A stretch of DNA of 28,549 nt from IMG/VR virus record IMGVR_UViG_3300027833_001691, positions 1-28,549 of that record; one strand, given 5' to 3'. Positions within the stretch are counted from its first letter, which is position 1. Each line of letters starts with the position of its first letter. The notes beneath the pieces were generated by a model. It saw nothing but the letters and a program-made list of their open reading frames with translations. It was not told where the DNA came from and ran no database searches. Made by a program: the position numbers and the translations under genes. This DNA comes from a virus. Of this stretch, positions 1 through 6,479 are shown one piece after another.

Positions 1-1
1 A

Positions 2-142
2 GGTATTATAAATCAAATTAGGTTTGCACTTGATCAAGCAGTGACCGGTAATGGCTGGCAACCATGGGCTGGGCGAGGACCTGCTGGCGTTGCACAATAT
101 GCAGGACTTCGAGGCGCTAGAGCAATTAAAAATTATAGTTAA
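2..142 (+). CDS. C-terminal end of an unrecognised protein (partial)
   Basis: An open frame enters from the left edge and ends at TAA 140-142, giving about 46 residues that finish in KNYS. The tail is rich in Gly, Ala and Arg, with a GNGWQPWAGRGPAG stretch. The other two forward frames close early or lack a link to the next gene. It ends 9 nt before the ATG of the YqgE-like gene, whose ribosome site (AAGGTG) overlaps this stop, so the two are probably co-transcribed. I do not recognise the family. The amino terminus lies outside the window. Confidence 0.6.
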   Translation, partial: GIINQIRFALDQAVTGNGWQPWAGRGPAGVAQYAGLRGARAIKNYS

Positions 143-151
143 GGTGTAACA

Positions 152-706
152 ATGAGCAGAACGGGAAAACTTTTAATCGCTCACCCTAACTTGCCCAAGA
201 CAACTCCTTTCTATAAAACAGTTATCTATCTTGTCAATGACAACGAACATGGTACACAGGGCATGATACTTAACAAGCCTTCTAACTATCCATTAAATGA
301 ATTTGCATTATCAAAAAGGCTTTCTGGCTTTCCGGAAACGTCTGACACATTACGCTTTGGCGGACCATTGTCAGTTAAAACGGTATACATGTTACACACA
401 GATGACTTTGAAAGTACTAGTTCAAACAACGCTGGCAAAGGCCTAATGTTTAGTAGTGATGACTTTATGTTTCAAAAGATGTCCTGGGGACAACAACCAA
501 GCGCCTGGAGGATTGCCGCTGGGATTAGCGGATGGCAACCCGGACAGCTAGAACTAGAACTAAAAGGACAGAAGCCTTATCGTCAAGAGAATAGTTGGTT
601 GACAGCTGAAGGTAATGATAGTATAATATTTAATTATGATGGAGAAGAACAATGGGAACGAGCTATGGAACTAAGCAGCCATCAAATGATCAATCACTTC
701 TTTTAA
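152..706 (+). CDS. YqgE/AlgH family protein (UPF0301, DUF179)
   Basis: A 184-aa protein. The N-terminal pattern GKLLIAHPNL followed by hydrophobic strands, GMILNKP (about residues 37-43) and RFGGP (about 68-72) is the hallmark of the YqgE/AlgH fold. The length matches the usual 180-190 aa. The biochemical role of the family is unknown; AlgH was linked to alginate gene regulation in Pseudomonas, but a direct regulatory activity is not settled. Homologs occur in marine T4-like phages. The start ATG 152 has AAGGTG 6-11 nt upstream. The C-terminal coding part overlaps the next small gene in another frame. Confidence 0.85.
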   Translation: MSRTGKLLIAHPNLPKTTPFYKTVIYLVNDNEHGTQGMILNKPSNYPLNEFALSKRLSGFPETSDTLRFGGPLSVKTVYMLHTDDFESTSSNNAGKGLMFSSDDFMFQKMSWGQQPSAWRIAAGISGWQPGQLELELKGQKPYRQENSWLTAEGNDSIIFNYDGEEQWERAMELSSHQMINHFF

Positions 707-819
707 GTTTAAAAGAAAAACAAATAGAATATTCCGAAGGTACAAGAACGTGGATTAACCTGCAATCAAAAATAGATGAGATTGTAGCACAGAACTATTT
801 ACATTATGTAAATAGATAA
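652..819 (+). CDS. Small hypothetical protein overlapping the yqgE-like gene
   Basis: A 55-aa frame starts at ATG 652 inside the last 55 nt of the preceding gene and ends at TAA 817-819. A strong ribosome site (GGAGAAG, 641-647) lies 5 nt before the ATG and is itself inside the upstream coding region. The product begins MGTSYGTKQPSNDQ and has a helical middle (SLLLSLKEKQIEYSEG). It exactly fills the otherwise empty stretch before the exported-protein gene at 837. The family is not recognised. Position and ribosome site make it likely to be real, with translation coupled to the upstream gene. Confidence 0.65.
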   Translation: MGTSYGTKQPSNDQSLLLSLKEKQIEYSEGTRTWINLQSKIDEIVAQNYLHYVNR

Positions 820-836
820 CAGAAAGGACATTAACA

Positions 837-1199
837 ATGTTTAAGAGACTAGCCTTAGCCTTATGTGTAGGTTCTCTAAGCATGAGTCCTGCACTAGCAC
901 AACAAGAAGATAACACAGCAAAAATATTTATTGCAAAACAACCATGCGATGTATTGCCAAAGATGATAGAAGTCATCAAAGGATACAAAGAAGAATTATT
1001 ATTCATGGGCGAAGGAATGTCATTTGCGGCACAAAGCGGTAAAGGCTTTATGGGCGGCATGATGTTCTTTACTAATCAAGACACAAATACATGGTCAATG
1101 TTACAGTTGTATGGTGACGGCACAGCATGCCTAGTAATGAACGGCAAAGGCTTTGTGCCTTATAGTGGTCCAACGATACCAGAAGGAATAGAACACTGA
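837..1199 (+). CDS. Small exported protein with signal peptide
   Basis: A 120-aa protein. Residues 1-21 form a typical Sec signal peptide: MFKR positive end, hydrophobic ALALCVGSLSMSPALA core, and an ALA-QQ cleavage site. The mature part (about 99 aa) has two cysteines, a Gly/Met-rich stretch (GKGFMGGMMFF) and a C-terminal GKGFVPYSGP segment. GAAAGG (822-827) precedes the ATG. No known family is recognised; similar short exported proteins are common as unknowns in marine myophages. It probably acts in the periplasm or envelope during infection (inference). It overlaps the next gene by one base. Confidence 0.7.
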   Translation: MFKRLALALCVGSLSMSPALAQQEDNTAKIFIAKQPCDVLPKMIEVIKGYKEELLFMGEGMSFAAQSGKGFMGGMMFFTNQDTNTWSMLQLYGDGTACLVMNGKGFVPYSGPTIPEGIEH

Positions 1200-1396
1200 T
1201 GTGGGTACTTGTTTTTATATATTTTTACGATGCAGTACCGTACATAGAACAAGTGTCGGCACATGATAATATGATAAGATGTTTCCAAGCACGTGAAGCC
1301 CTAGCAGAAGATGTAGGCAAGGGTGCAGGATACTTTCAACCAGGACAGCAAGCCATTTGTATTGGCATGAATGAATCAACAGACACACAAGGATAA
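1199..1396 (+). CDS. Small hypothetical protein with hydrophobic N-terminus
   Basis: A 65-aa protein whose ATG overlaps the last base of the upstream TGA (TGATG), indicating translational coupling. Residues 1-14 (MWVLVFIYFYDAVP) are hydrophobic and could be a short membrane anchor or uncleaved signal. The rest contains two cysteines (CFQAREAL and QQAICIGM), spaced so that they could form a disulphide outside the cytoplasm (inference). Because it is paired with the exported gene just upstream, both may work in the envelope. The family is not recognised. Confidence 0.6.
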   Translation: MWVLVFIYFYDAVPYIEQVSAHDNMIRCFQAREALAEDVGKGAGYFQPGQQAICIGMNESTDTQG

Positions 1397-1401
1397 CGTT
1401 T

Positions 1402-1911
1402 GTGGCAGACACGTTAGTTTTAAACAAAGATGGACAGCCCATCAGCCTATTACCTCCTTCTACTATACAGTGGAAGGAAGCAATCACATACCTATGGTTA
1501 GACAAGGTACATGTGCTTGAATGGTATGACGATTGGATTGTGCGTAGCAACAGTTGGGAAACAAGAGTGCCTGCGGTTATCATGTTGAAAGATATGTACA
1601 AACGACGGCGGAGGCCGAGATTCTCTAAATACAACGTCCACCTAAGAGACATGTTTATATGTCAATTTTGTCTAACCAAATTCCCCACAAAACAATTAAC
1701 ACTTGATCACGTAACACCAATAAGCCTTGGTGGTAAAACATCTTGGGATAATATTGTTAGTGCGTGTAACCCTTGTAATAGTAGAAAAGGTAGTAAGTTG
1801 ATAAAGCCAAACACTATGCCTTATCGTCCTGACTATTACGAACTTGCGAACAAACGCAAACAATTAGATTTTACTATTAAACACCCTAGTTGGGCAAACT
1901 GGCTTAGTTAG
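1402..1911 (+). CDS. HNH endonuclease
   Basis: A 169-aa protein starting at GTG 1402, 5 nt after the preceding stop. The C-terminal half carries a zinc-stabilised HNH domain: CQFC (C87, C90), LDHVTP (D102, H103), GGxxxWDN (N117) and a second pair CNPCNSRKG (C122, C125, N126). This matches the HNH family of DNA nicking or cutting enzymes. The N-terminal 75 residues (KDGQPISLLPPSTI, WKEAITYLW) are shared with many bacterial and phage stand-alone HNH proteins. It could be a free-standing homing enzyme or a packaging or host-DNA nuclease; context does not decide. Its end overlaps the opposing Smr gene by 4 nt. Confidence 0.85.
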   Translation: MADTLVLNKDGQPISLLPPSTIQWKEAITYLWLDKVHVLEWYDDWIVRSNSWETRVPAVIMLKDMYKRRRRPRFSKYNVHLRDMFICQFCLTKFPTKQLTLDHVTPISLGGKTSWDNIVSACNPCNSRKGSKLIKPNTMPYRPDYYELANKRKQLDFTIKHPSWANWLS

Positions 1912-2165
1912 ATACGCCTTACAACTATTACTCCGTAGCGATCCATTGCTACTTCTTCACAGTTTATTCTTTTAATTACAGTTTCAACTAAGTTGATCAT
2001 TGTAGGACTGTTACCGCAAATAATTGTAAGCGGTAACAGTTTTTGATTCATTAGTATAAAGTTCTCTACCTTGTAGTCGACTTCATAGTGTCTAATGCCA
2101 TGTAGGTCAAGTTTACTTGAGCCATCCAATTTTCTGTCCTTTTTTGACACGATTGGTATGCTCAT
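1908..2165 (-). CDS. Smr-domain-like small protein
   Basis: About 85 aa if started at ATG 2165, inside the DUF454 gene. An alternative TTG at 2129 has a better ribosome site (AAGGA, 7 nt away) and would give 73 aa. The segment [20 protein letters not shown] is the Smr signature: LDLHG followed by a helix that orients the active site. The usual second motif (TGKG) appears as ICGNSP, so the catalytic loop is altered. Smr domains bind or cut nucleic acids, and stand-alone Smr proteins act as nucleases or at stalled ribosomes. This one is last in the ALAS operon. Its role is unclear, and the changed loop may mean binding without cleavage (inference). Confidence 0.65.
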   Translation of the reverse strand: MSIPIVSKKDRKLDGSSKLDLHGIRHYEVDYKVENFILMNQKLLPLTIICGNSPTMINLVETVIKRINCEEVAMDRYGVIVVRRI

Positions 2166-2526
2166 CAATTGAACCTGGATATCTCCAAGCCCAGATAGCA
2201 ACAAGTACCATAAAGATTCCGCTGTATGCTACAGCCTTCATATTACCTGTTGTATACAAAAGGAATGCTAACGATGATGACATTACTATAATCATCGCAT
2301 ACTTGCCTTTGGTAGGAAATACACTTTTTTGCGTCCAGTTAGTTAAGAACGGTCCAAAGTATTTGTGATTGTAAATCCAGGCATGCATCCTTGGTGAACT
2401 CTTTGCAAAGCAATAAGCCGCAAATACCAAAAATATGCTGAACGGAATACCAGGAACAATCACTCCTATGTATGCCATGCCAAGTGATAGGAAACCAAGT
2501 CCTAGCCATAAGTATTTTTTAATCAT
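2113..2526 (-). CDS. DUF454 (YbaN-like) inner-membrane protein
   Basis: A 137-aa protein. The segment [24 protein letters not shown], followed by [19 protein letters not shown], matches the DUF454/YbaN core (PGLP..PFLL.A..CFARSSPR.H.WL..H..FGP). Three to four hydrophobic segments are visible: about residues 6-20, 24-42, 76-93 and 96-113. Function is unknown in all hosts. Its ATG overlaps the stop of the ALAS gene (ATGA), so the two are translationally coupled. That suggests a job linked to tetrapyrrole production or the membrane during infection, but this is inference from gene order only. Confidence 0.8.
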   Translation of the reverse strand: MIKKYLWLGLGFLSLGMAYIGVIVPGIPFSIFLVFAAYCFAKSSPRMHAWIYNHKYFGPFLTNWTQKSVFPTKGKYAMIIVMSSSLAFLLYTTGNMKAVAYSGIFMVLVAIWAWRYPGSIDEHTNRVKKGQKIGWLK

Positions 2527-3722
2527 TTATTAAGCACCTCCTTGAGTGCATTGACTAAGTTCTCCAACATTTCATCTGTGTGAAATGGTGTTGGAGCAAT
2601 CCTTAATCTTTCAGTACCCTCTGCGACAGTTGGGTAGTTTATTGGTTGAATATAGATGCCATAATCGTTTAATAACGTATCGCTCATCTCTTTGCATTTA
2701 AACGCATCTCTAATCATTACAGGGACAATATGAGTACTTGCTTCTTCATGTATTTCAATATTGTTCTCGTGTAATAGTTGTTTGAGTTTGCGTGTTGTCG
2801 CCTGGTGTTTATCTCTAAGTTCCGGATGGTCTCTGAGATATTTCACACTTGCCAAAGCACCTGCACAAAGTACAGGGCTAAGGCTCGTGGTAAAAATAAA
2901 GCCTGAAGCTACAGAACGGACAGTGTCAATAACAACAGCGTCCCCTGCTATGTATCCTCCTGTAATTCCGAAGGCTTTTCCTAGCGTACCGTTTACGATA
3001 TCTACTTGATGTTGCAAGCCTAGTTTTTCTAAGTGGCCTGCTCCTTGTTCCCCATATAAGCCTACGGCATGAACTTCATCAATGTACGTCATCGCCCCAT
3101 ACTTGGTTGCTAGATCGCAAATCTCTTTGATAGGAGAGACATCACCGTCCATGCTATACACCGACTCAAATACAACGCACGGCGTACCGCCGTTCGTGGC
3201 TACTTCTCTGAGTTTATCTTCGAGATCTCCCATGTCATTGTGCTTCCATATGATCTTGTCAGCACCACTGTGTCTTATCCCTTGGATCAAAGATGCGTGA
3301 TTTTTACTATCACTTAAGAACACAATGTCGGGAATGATTTGTTTTAAGGAGATGAGTGTCCACTCATTTGCGACATACGCAGAACTGTATAATAGCGCAC
3401 TCTCCTTGCTATGCAAGGACGCTAGTTCATGTTCAAGCGCAACGTGATAGTGTGAAGTTCCTCCAATGTTACGAGTTCCTCCACTACCAGCACCTGTTTG
3501 ATTCAATGCTGTGTGCATTGCATCAATGACAACAGAATTTTGTCCCATTCCGAGGTAATCATTTGAACACCAGTTTACAATCTCTTTGATTGCATACTTG
3601 CCGTACCAAATAGCTTTAGGAAACTTTCCGCGTTCTCTGAGTATATCATTGAATACACGGTACTTACCTTCCTGTTTCAGTTGTTTGAGTTTTTGTTCAA
3701 ATGGGGCTTTATCTATTGTCAT
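2523..3722 (-). CDS. hemA: 5-aminolevulinate synthase (ALAS)
   Basis: A 399-aa, PLP-dependent alpha-oxoamine synthase that condenses glycine and succinyl-CoA to 5-aminolevulinate, the first step of tetrapyrrole synthesis by the Shemin route. Visible motifs: NDYLGMG (54-60), [13 protein letters not shown] (77-89), [10 protein letters not shown] (D215 and H218 contact PLP) and GTLGKAFG, with K249 the expected Schiff-base lysine (K248 in Rhodobacter capsulatus ALAS). The C-terminal [19 protein letters not shown] distinguishes ALAS from the related BioF and KBL enzymes. The length is that of bacterial ALAS and no key residue is missing. It overlaps both neighbours by ATGA. ALAS is typical of alphaproteobacteria, so it was probably acquired from such a host (inference). 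Confidence 0.95.
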   Translation of the reverse strand: MTIDKAPFEQKLKQLKQEGKYRVFNDILRERGKFPKAIWYGKYAIKEIVNWCSNDYLGMGQNSVVIDAMHTALNQTGAGSGGTRNIGGTSHYHVALEHELASLHSKESALLYSSAYVANEWTLISLKQIIPDIVFLSDSKNHASLIQGIRHSGADKIIWKHNDMGDLEDKLREVATNGGTPCVVFESVYSMDGDVSPIKEICDLATKYGAMTYIDEVHAVGLYGEQGAGHLEKLGLQHQVDIVNGTLGKAFGITGGYIAGDAVVIDTVRSVASGFIFTTSLSPVLCAGALASVKYLRDHPELRDKHQATTRKLKQLLHENNIEIHEEASTHIVPVMIRDAFKCKEMSDTLLNDYGIYIQPINYPTVAEGTERLRIAPTPFHTDEMLENLVNALKEVLNK

Positions 3723-4375
3723 AATATTTTAAATTTCTCGCTCTTATCATAATGATTGAATGCTAAGTTAACTACACTTTGGTAGAACCCTTCAGCATCA
3801 CATGCTATGTTTACATCAGGTCTACCGTCACCTAATTTAATAGCATCTCTGTCGGTGAATTGCCATTTAATTGTGCCGTGTACATCTGTTACTAACTTAC
3901 TTAGTAAACTTAATTTTTCGTCTTCATAGTCTAGTCGATCTTTAGTAGGATAAAAATACTTTCTAAATGCTGCTGTACTAATACCGTCGTGGTTCTCATT
4001 TTTATAAATGAATACCTTTTCATTAAAAGTTTTCATGCCACGTGAAACACTATCTAATAGTTCAACTTCTACTGGTAATTGGTGTAATGGTATTAGTAAT
4101 GCAGGTAATGTTTTGTCTTTTCTAAAATAACTTGCTAACAACCTTCCTTGTCCAGGATGAACTGTAATACTATCTCTCCAAGCACTAACTGTCACTGGGT
4201 TTTCTAATTTAGGTGCAACATGGTAGAAATATAAAAACGTTGAAATAAAATGCGGTACTGGCGAATTTAAAAATAACTTTCCAGCGTGTTGAGCCATGCC
4301 GATTACTCTACCGTGTGACAGATCTAATTTACCTGAATACGTTTTTAGCTTGTATACTTTTATTTCTTTATCCAT
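3719..4375 (-). CDS. Hypothetical protein, first gene of the ALAS operon
   Basis: A 218-aa protein starting at ATG 4375 ([10 protein letters not shown]). A longer frame exists upstream, but it would run through the promoter. A basic N-terminal stretch is followed by [22 protein letters not shown] (about residues 80-101); HPGxxR recalls ParB/sulfiredoxin-like nucleotide-binding turns, but the rest does not fit well enough to call it. No membrane segment or signal peptide is seen. Its stop overlaps the ALAS start (ATGA). A TAAATA box lies exactly 5 nt before the ATG with no ribosome site, predicting a leaderless message. Function unknown. Confidence 0.75.
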   Translation of the reverse strand: MDKEIKVYKLKTYSGKLDLSHGRVIGMAQHAGKLFLNSPVPHFISTFLYFYHVAPKLENPVTVSAWRDSITVHPGQGRLLASYFRKDKTLPALLIPLHQLPVEVELLDSVSRGMKTFNEKVFIYKNENHDGISTAAFRKYFYPTKDRLDYEDEKLSLLSKLVTDVHGTIKWQFTDRDAIKLGDGRPDVNIACDAEGFYQSVVNLAFNHYDKSEKFKIL

Positions 4376-4380
4376 GTAGC

Positions 4381-4388
4381 TATTTACG
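4381..4388 (-). promoter_or_regulatory. Late-type promoter box of the ALAS operon
   Basis: On the minus strand the sequence reads CGTAAATA, then GCTAC, then ATG (4375). T4 late promoters (TATAAATA, last A at about -6) start transcription 6 nt after the box, which would be the A of the ATG. It lies back to back with the plus-strand box at 4389-4396. Confidence 0.45.
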
Positions 4389-4396
4389 TATAAATA
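4389..4396 (+). promoter_or_regulatory. T4-type late promoter (TATAAATA)
   Basis: An exact TATAAATA lies 18 nt upstream of the ATG at 4414. The predicted transcript starts near 4402 and has a very short leader containing AGGAG. It faces away from the ALAS operon box next to it. Confidence 0.65.
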
Positions 4397-4413
4397 GAGT
4401 ATAGGAGATGCAA

Positions 4414-4701
4414 ATGCGAGCACAAGATATTATTAGAGCTGTACTAGATATAATTGATAGCGATAACAATCCAGGTTCTGAAGAAACATGTGGGTCGGAA
4501 CAAGGCGAGCCAAATGCATCACGTTTTAAACAAATAATGGCAATACTTGATAGCGACAACACTGGACCTTATTCTAATACACCTAATGAAGTTGTAACAG
4601 ATGTAGACAGTGTAACCACACTAGCAGGAGGAGGACTTAATGGCCCTAAAGATCCTGCAGATATTAGAGTAAAAGACCCAGGAGCATACAATGGCAGCTA
4701 A
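4414..4701 (+). CDS. Conserved marine T4-like phage protein
   Basis: A 95-aa acidic protein. ATG 4414 is preferred over ATG 4408 because AGGAG (4403-4407) touches the first but lies 6 nt from the second. It begins MRAQDIIRAVLDIIDS, has a repeated IxDSDN motif (about residues 14-18 and 44-48), and ends with a segment SNTPNEVVTDVDSVTTLAGG, then GLNGPKDPADIRV, that I recognise from marine T4-like phages. No enzyme motif is present. With a late promoter, it is most likely a minor virion or assembly protein (inference). It overlaps the next gene by 11 nt. Confidence 0.75.
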   Translation: MRAQDIIRAVLDIIDSDNNPGSEETCGSEQGEPNASRFKQIMAILDSDNTGPYSNTPNEVVTDVDSVTTLAGGGLNGPKDPADIRVKDPGAYNGS

Positions 4702-4918
4702 CGGAATATCAACACTAGCAAACAAGAAACTAAGACAAGAAGCAAAACTTGCTCTAGCAAATGCAGACAGAGCAGCTCGAAATGTAGTTGAGCCAGGGCG
4801 TTATGCAGATGTCACAGCAGACATTAATCAACTACCTACCAAGTATGACACAGACAACAGTCTTATTGACAATGCTAACACAGGTGGCCTAAAAGTAGGA
4901 AGACCTTGGGCAACTTAA
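4691..4918 (+). CDS. Small conserved marine T4-like phage protein
   Basis: A 75-aa protein, MAANGISTLANKKLRQEAK, ending in GGLKVGRPWAT. This start and end pattern recurs in marine T4-like phages, always as a short, probably virion-associated, protein. Residues 10-31 form a basic, Ala-rich helix, and YADVTADINQLPTKYD follows. It starts inside the preceding gene (11-nt overlap), so expression is coupled. No known catalytic motif. A stem-loop follows at 4930. Confidence 0.7.
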   Translation: MAANGISTLANKKLRQEAKLALANADRAARNVVEPGRYADVTADINQLPTKYDTDNSLIDNANTGGLKVGRPWAT

Positions 4919-4929
4919 TAAAAGATTAA

Positions 4930-4955
4930 CCCCTAGCTAAATTAATAACTAGGGG
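4930..4955. terminator. Stem-loop between converging genes
   Basis: CCCCTAG (4930-4936) pairs with CTAGGGG (4949-4955) around a 12-nt AT-rich loop. The minus-strand 3' side is T-rich (TTAATCTTTT), so it would work best as a terminator for leftward transcripts. A second weak stem (GGAC-TAT-GTCC, near 4981) followed by T-rich sequence could serve rightward ones. Confidence 0.45.
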
Positions 4956-5015
4956 CTGCTGTCTAATGTACTTTATATAAGGACTATGTCCCTTTATTCT
5001 TTACTTGTTTATAAT

Positions 5016-5333
5016 TTATTTGCTTGGCTTGCCGTTTACAAAATCGTAAAACTTATCAGCTGCTTCCATTACAGCATCAACACCTGGTACTTCTGGCATT
5101 GTTACTGTAGTTACAACTTCGTCGCCTTCTCTAGCAACAGTAGTTTCAAATGCACCTAGTTTGGCGTGGTAGTCTTGCCATACATTGTTTTGTGCCATCT
5201 CTAGCACTTTGGTGCGGATTTCGTAACCGTTTTTATTTGTGTTTACTTTTGGCATTGCTTGCTTGAACATATCTGCAATCTCTTGCGTTTGTTTCAAGAT
5301 AGTTTCACCATACGTAGTTTCTACTTTTGACAT
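5016..5333 (-). CDS. Hypothetical protein with its own promoter
   Basis: A 105-aa protein starting at ATG 5333 (MSKVETTYGETILKQTQEIADMF). A good ribosome site (AAAGGAGA) lies 6 nt upstream, and upstream codons in the frame run through the promoter, so they are not used. The protein is predicted mostly helical with no membrane segment, and has a central IRTKVLEMAQNNVWQDYHAK and a C-terminal AADKFYDFVNG. The family is not recognised. A sigma70-like promoter with a dyad over its -10 (5362-5399) suggests early, regulated expression. Confidence 0.75.
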   Translation of the reverse strand: MSKVETTYGETILKQTQEIADMFKQAMPKVNTNKNGYEIRTKVLEMAQNNVWQDYHAKLGAFETTVAREGDEVVTTVTMPEVPGVDAVMEAADKFYDFVNGKPSK

Positions 5334-5361
5334 AATATTCTCCTTTGTGTGTATGTGTGTA

Positions 5362-5399
5362 GTGCTATTATTATAGCACAAGTATTTAGTGTTTGTCAA
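5362..5399 (-). promoter_or_regulatory. Sigma70-like promoter with dyad operator
   Basis: On the minus strand, TTGACA (5399-5394), 18 nt, then TATAAT (5375-5370): both hexamers are perfect. A 7-bp inverted repeat, GTGCTAT-tatt-ATAGCAC (5362-5379), covers the -10. The spacer also contains CTAAATA (5389-5383), so a late-type start could overlap. A bound repressor would block the -10 (inference). Confidence 0.75.
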
Positions 5400-5611
5400 C
5401 CACCTGGAACAAATTCTTTTGGAGTATACCAATTCTTTTGATGATGTATACGTCCTAGCAGTTCTTGTATCTCGTGCATTTCTTCTTTTAGCTTTTCAGA
5501 TACATCGCCTTGAGCAATGGCCATTCCTCTACGGCCAGCCTTTGCTCTTAGTGCTGATTCAATGACTTCAATGTCTCTTACAGTCAATTCAAAGTTGTTG
5601 TTAGGTTTCAT
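5396..5611 (-). CDS. Small hypothetical protein
   Basis: A 71-aa protein starting at ATG 5611 (MKPNNNFELTVRDIEVIESAL). An ideal AGGAGG lies 6 nt upstream, and it has its own sigma70-like promoter at 5631-5659. It is mainly helical: LTVRDIEVIESALRAKAG and a charged EKLKEEMHEIQELLGRIHHQ stretch that could form a short coiled coil. It ends in FVPGG just before the -35 of the next promoter. The family is not recognised; such short early proteins are often host-takeover factors (inference). Confidence 0.75.
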   Translation of the reverse strand: MKPNNNFELTVRDIEVIESALRAKAGRRGMAIAQGDVSEKLKEEMHEIQELLGRIHHQKNWYTPKEFVPGG

Positions 5612-5630
5612 AGTCCGCCTCCTGTAGTAA

Positions 5631-5665
5631 TATATAGCAGGGTTCACAGGCGATGTCAACCCTGC
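5631..5665 (-). promoter_or_regulatory. Sigma70-like promoter flanked by 8-bp inverted repeats
   Basis: On the minus strand, TTGACA (5659-5654), 17 nt, TATATA (5636-5631). GCAGGGTT (5637-5644) and AACCCTGC (5658-5665) are perfect complements 13 nt apart; one arm touches the -10 and the other covers part of the -35. This is a typical layout for a dimeric repressor site. Confidence 0.75.
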
Positions 5666-5694
5666 TCTATATAGATGTACAGTTATGTAGCTAC

Positions 5695-5817
5695 TTAGAT
5701 TTGACTAAGTGAAATGTACATAACACTGATAGCAAATATTGCAATTATACCGAAGCCTATGTTGTCACATAGTTCGCCATCGCATCGTACTATCATACGG
5801 TTAATTAATTCTTTCAT
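5695..5817 (-). CDS. Tiny single-span membrane protein
   Basis: A 40-aa frame, MKELINRMIVRCDGELCDNI, then a hydrophobic segment from about residue 21 to 37 (GFGIIAIFAISVMYISL), ending SQI. AGAGG lies 6 nt upstream of ATG 5817. The layout is a cytoplasmic head with two cysteines and one membrane span. It is the last member of the minus-strand small-gene chain. No family recognised; a host-membrane effector is possible but unproven. Confidence 0.6.
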   Translation of the reverse strand: MKELINRMIVRCDGELCDNIGFGIIAIFAISVMYISLSQI

Positions 5818-5843
5818 AAATTCCTCTGTGTGATCGAGGGCGA

Positions 5844-5906
5844 CTACTTGCCGCCCTTTTTCTTTTCGCCCTTGGGCTTGATGTATGTGTGATCTGGATC
5901 AATCAT
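5844..5906 (-). CDS. Possible 20-aa Lys-rich peptide
   Basis: A 20-aa frame (MIDPDHTYIKPKGEKKKGGK) whose ATG overlaps the stop of the 44-aa gene upstream (ATGA). There is no separate ribosome site, so it would depend on coupling. It is strongly basic at its C-terminus. The call rests only on the overlap and on the even packing of the cluster. Confidence 0.35.
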   Translation of the reverse strand: MIDPDHTYIKPKGEKKKGGK

Positions 5907-6037
5907 GATGTTGGATACATATTGTGTTTGAACTCAGAGATCTCATTAGCTGCTCTGTGATGACCGCTTTGGCGTAGTTGGCGAATAGCCATACAGTAAC
6001 TTCTGTATTCCATTGCTTTCATAAAACGTTTAAACAT
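5903..6037 (-). CDS. 44-aa basic protein of the small-gene chain
   Basis: A 44-aa frame starting at ATG 6037, overlapping the TAA of the 61-aa gene (TAATG); a GGAGAG ribosome site lies 6 nt before it. The sequence MFKRFMKAMEYRSYCMAIRQLRQSGHHRAANEI resembles the ARAAAELHRQGFYKEAK part of its upstream neighbour (R.L...G...AA.E pattern), suggesting a diverged duplicate. No catalytic motif; function unknown. Confidence 0.6.
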   Translation of the reverse strand: MFKRFMKAMEYRSYCMAIRQLRQSGHHRAANEISEFKHNMYPTS

Positions 6038-6222
6038 TATTTGCTCTCCAGCATAAGTGCTTTGGCTTCTTTGTAGAAGCCTTGACGATGTAGTTCAGCG
6101 GCCGCTCTTGCTCTGCCTGCTGATTCACCAAATGCTATAAAGCCAATCCACATTGCAAGAAGTGTTTTACCTATTGCTTTGCCCAAGCCTGTTGTTGCGT
6201 CTGTCATTGTTGTTACAGTCAT
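6037..6222 (-). CDS. 61-aa protein with a hydrophobic segment, next to DUF1127
   Basis: A 61-aa protein. Residues 11-31 (TGLGKAIGKTLLAMWIGFIAF) are hydrophobic or amphipathic and could lie in the membrane. The C-terminal GRARAAAELHRQGFYKEAKALML resembles the Ala-rich arm seen in small alphaproteobacterial proteins of the DUF1127 type. The start overlaps the stop of the DUF1127 gene by one base (TAATG), so the pair is coupled. An internal ATG at 6207 is also possible. Confidence 0.65.
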   Translation of the reverse strand: MTVTTMTDATTGLGKAIGKTLLAMWIGFIAFGESAGRARAAAELHRQGFYKEAKALMLESK

Positions 6223-6479
6223 TATACAGATCCTCTCAAGTTGTCGTTAACTTCGATACCACGTTTGATTGTTCTATCACCACGTGCAATGTTTCTAATG
6301 TCGCCACGGCAAATGCCGATGTCGTTTAGTTCATAGTCGTTTAACTTGCTAAGTTCTTTATAAGTTTGTTTGTATGATGCTTTACGTTCTGCACGTAGTT
6401 TCATTGATCTACGTAAGTCTCTGTATCCTTCGATTGCATCTTGAATCCAACTTGATGTTTCTAGTACATAGTGTGCCAT
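6222..6479 (-). CDS. DUF1127 (YjiS-like) protein
   Basis: An 85-aa protein starting at ATG 6479 (MAHYVLETSSWIQDAIEGY). Residues about 44-71 (YKQTYKELSKLNDYELNDIGICRGDIRN) match DUF1127: a basic helix, then LxxLxDxELxDIGIxRxDI. DUF1127 proteins are small, arginine-rich and especially common in alphaproteobacteria, where some bind RNA and affect sRNA turnover or phosphate and stress responses. A phage copy could reset host RNA regulation (inference). The start overlaps the stop of the upstream 59-aa gene (TAATG). Confidence 0.75.
   Translation of the reverse strand: MAHYVLETSSWIQDAIEGYRDLRRSMKLRAERKASYKQTYKELSKLNDYELNDIGICRGDIRNIARGDRTIKRGIEVNDNLRGSV

Noticed and set aside
4408-4413. ATG 4408 as start of the 95-aa gene
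   Set aside because: The ribosome site AGGAG directly touches this ATG, leaving no spacing; ATG 4414 has the normal 6 nt.
5695-5720. TTGACT at 5702 as a plus-strand promoter
   Set aside because: No -10-like hexamer at 16-18 nt, and no plus-strand gene follows; it lies within the end of the 40-aa minus-strand gene.
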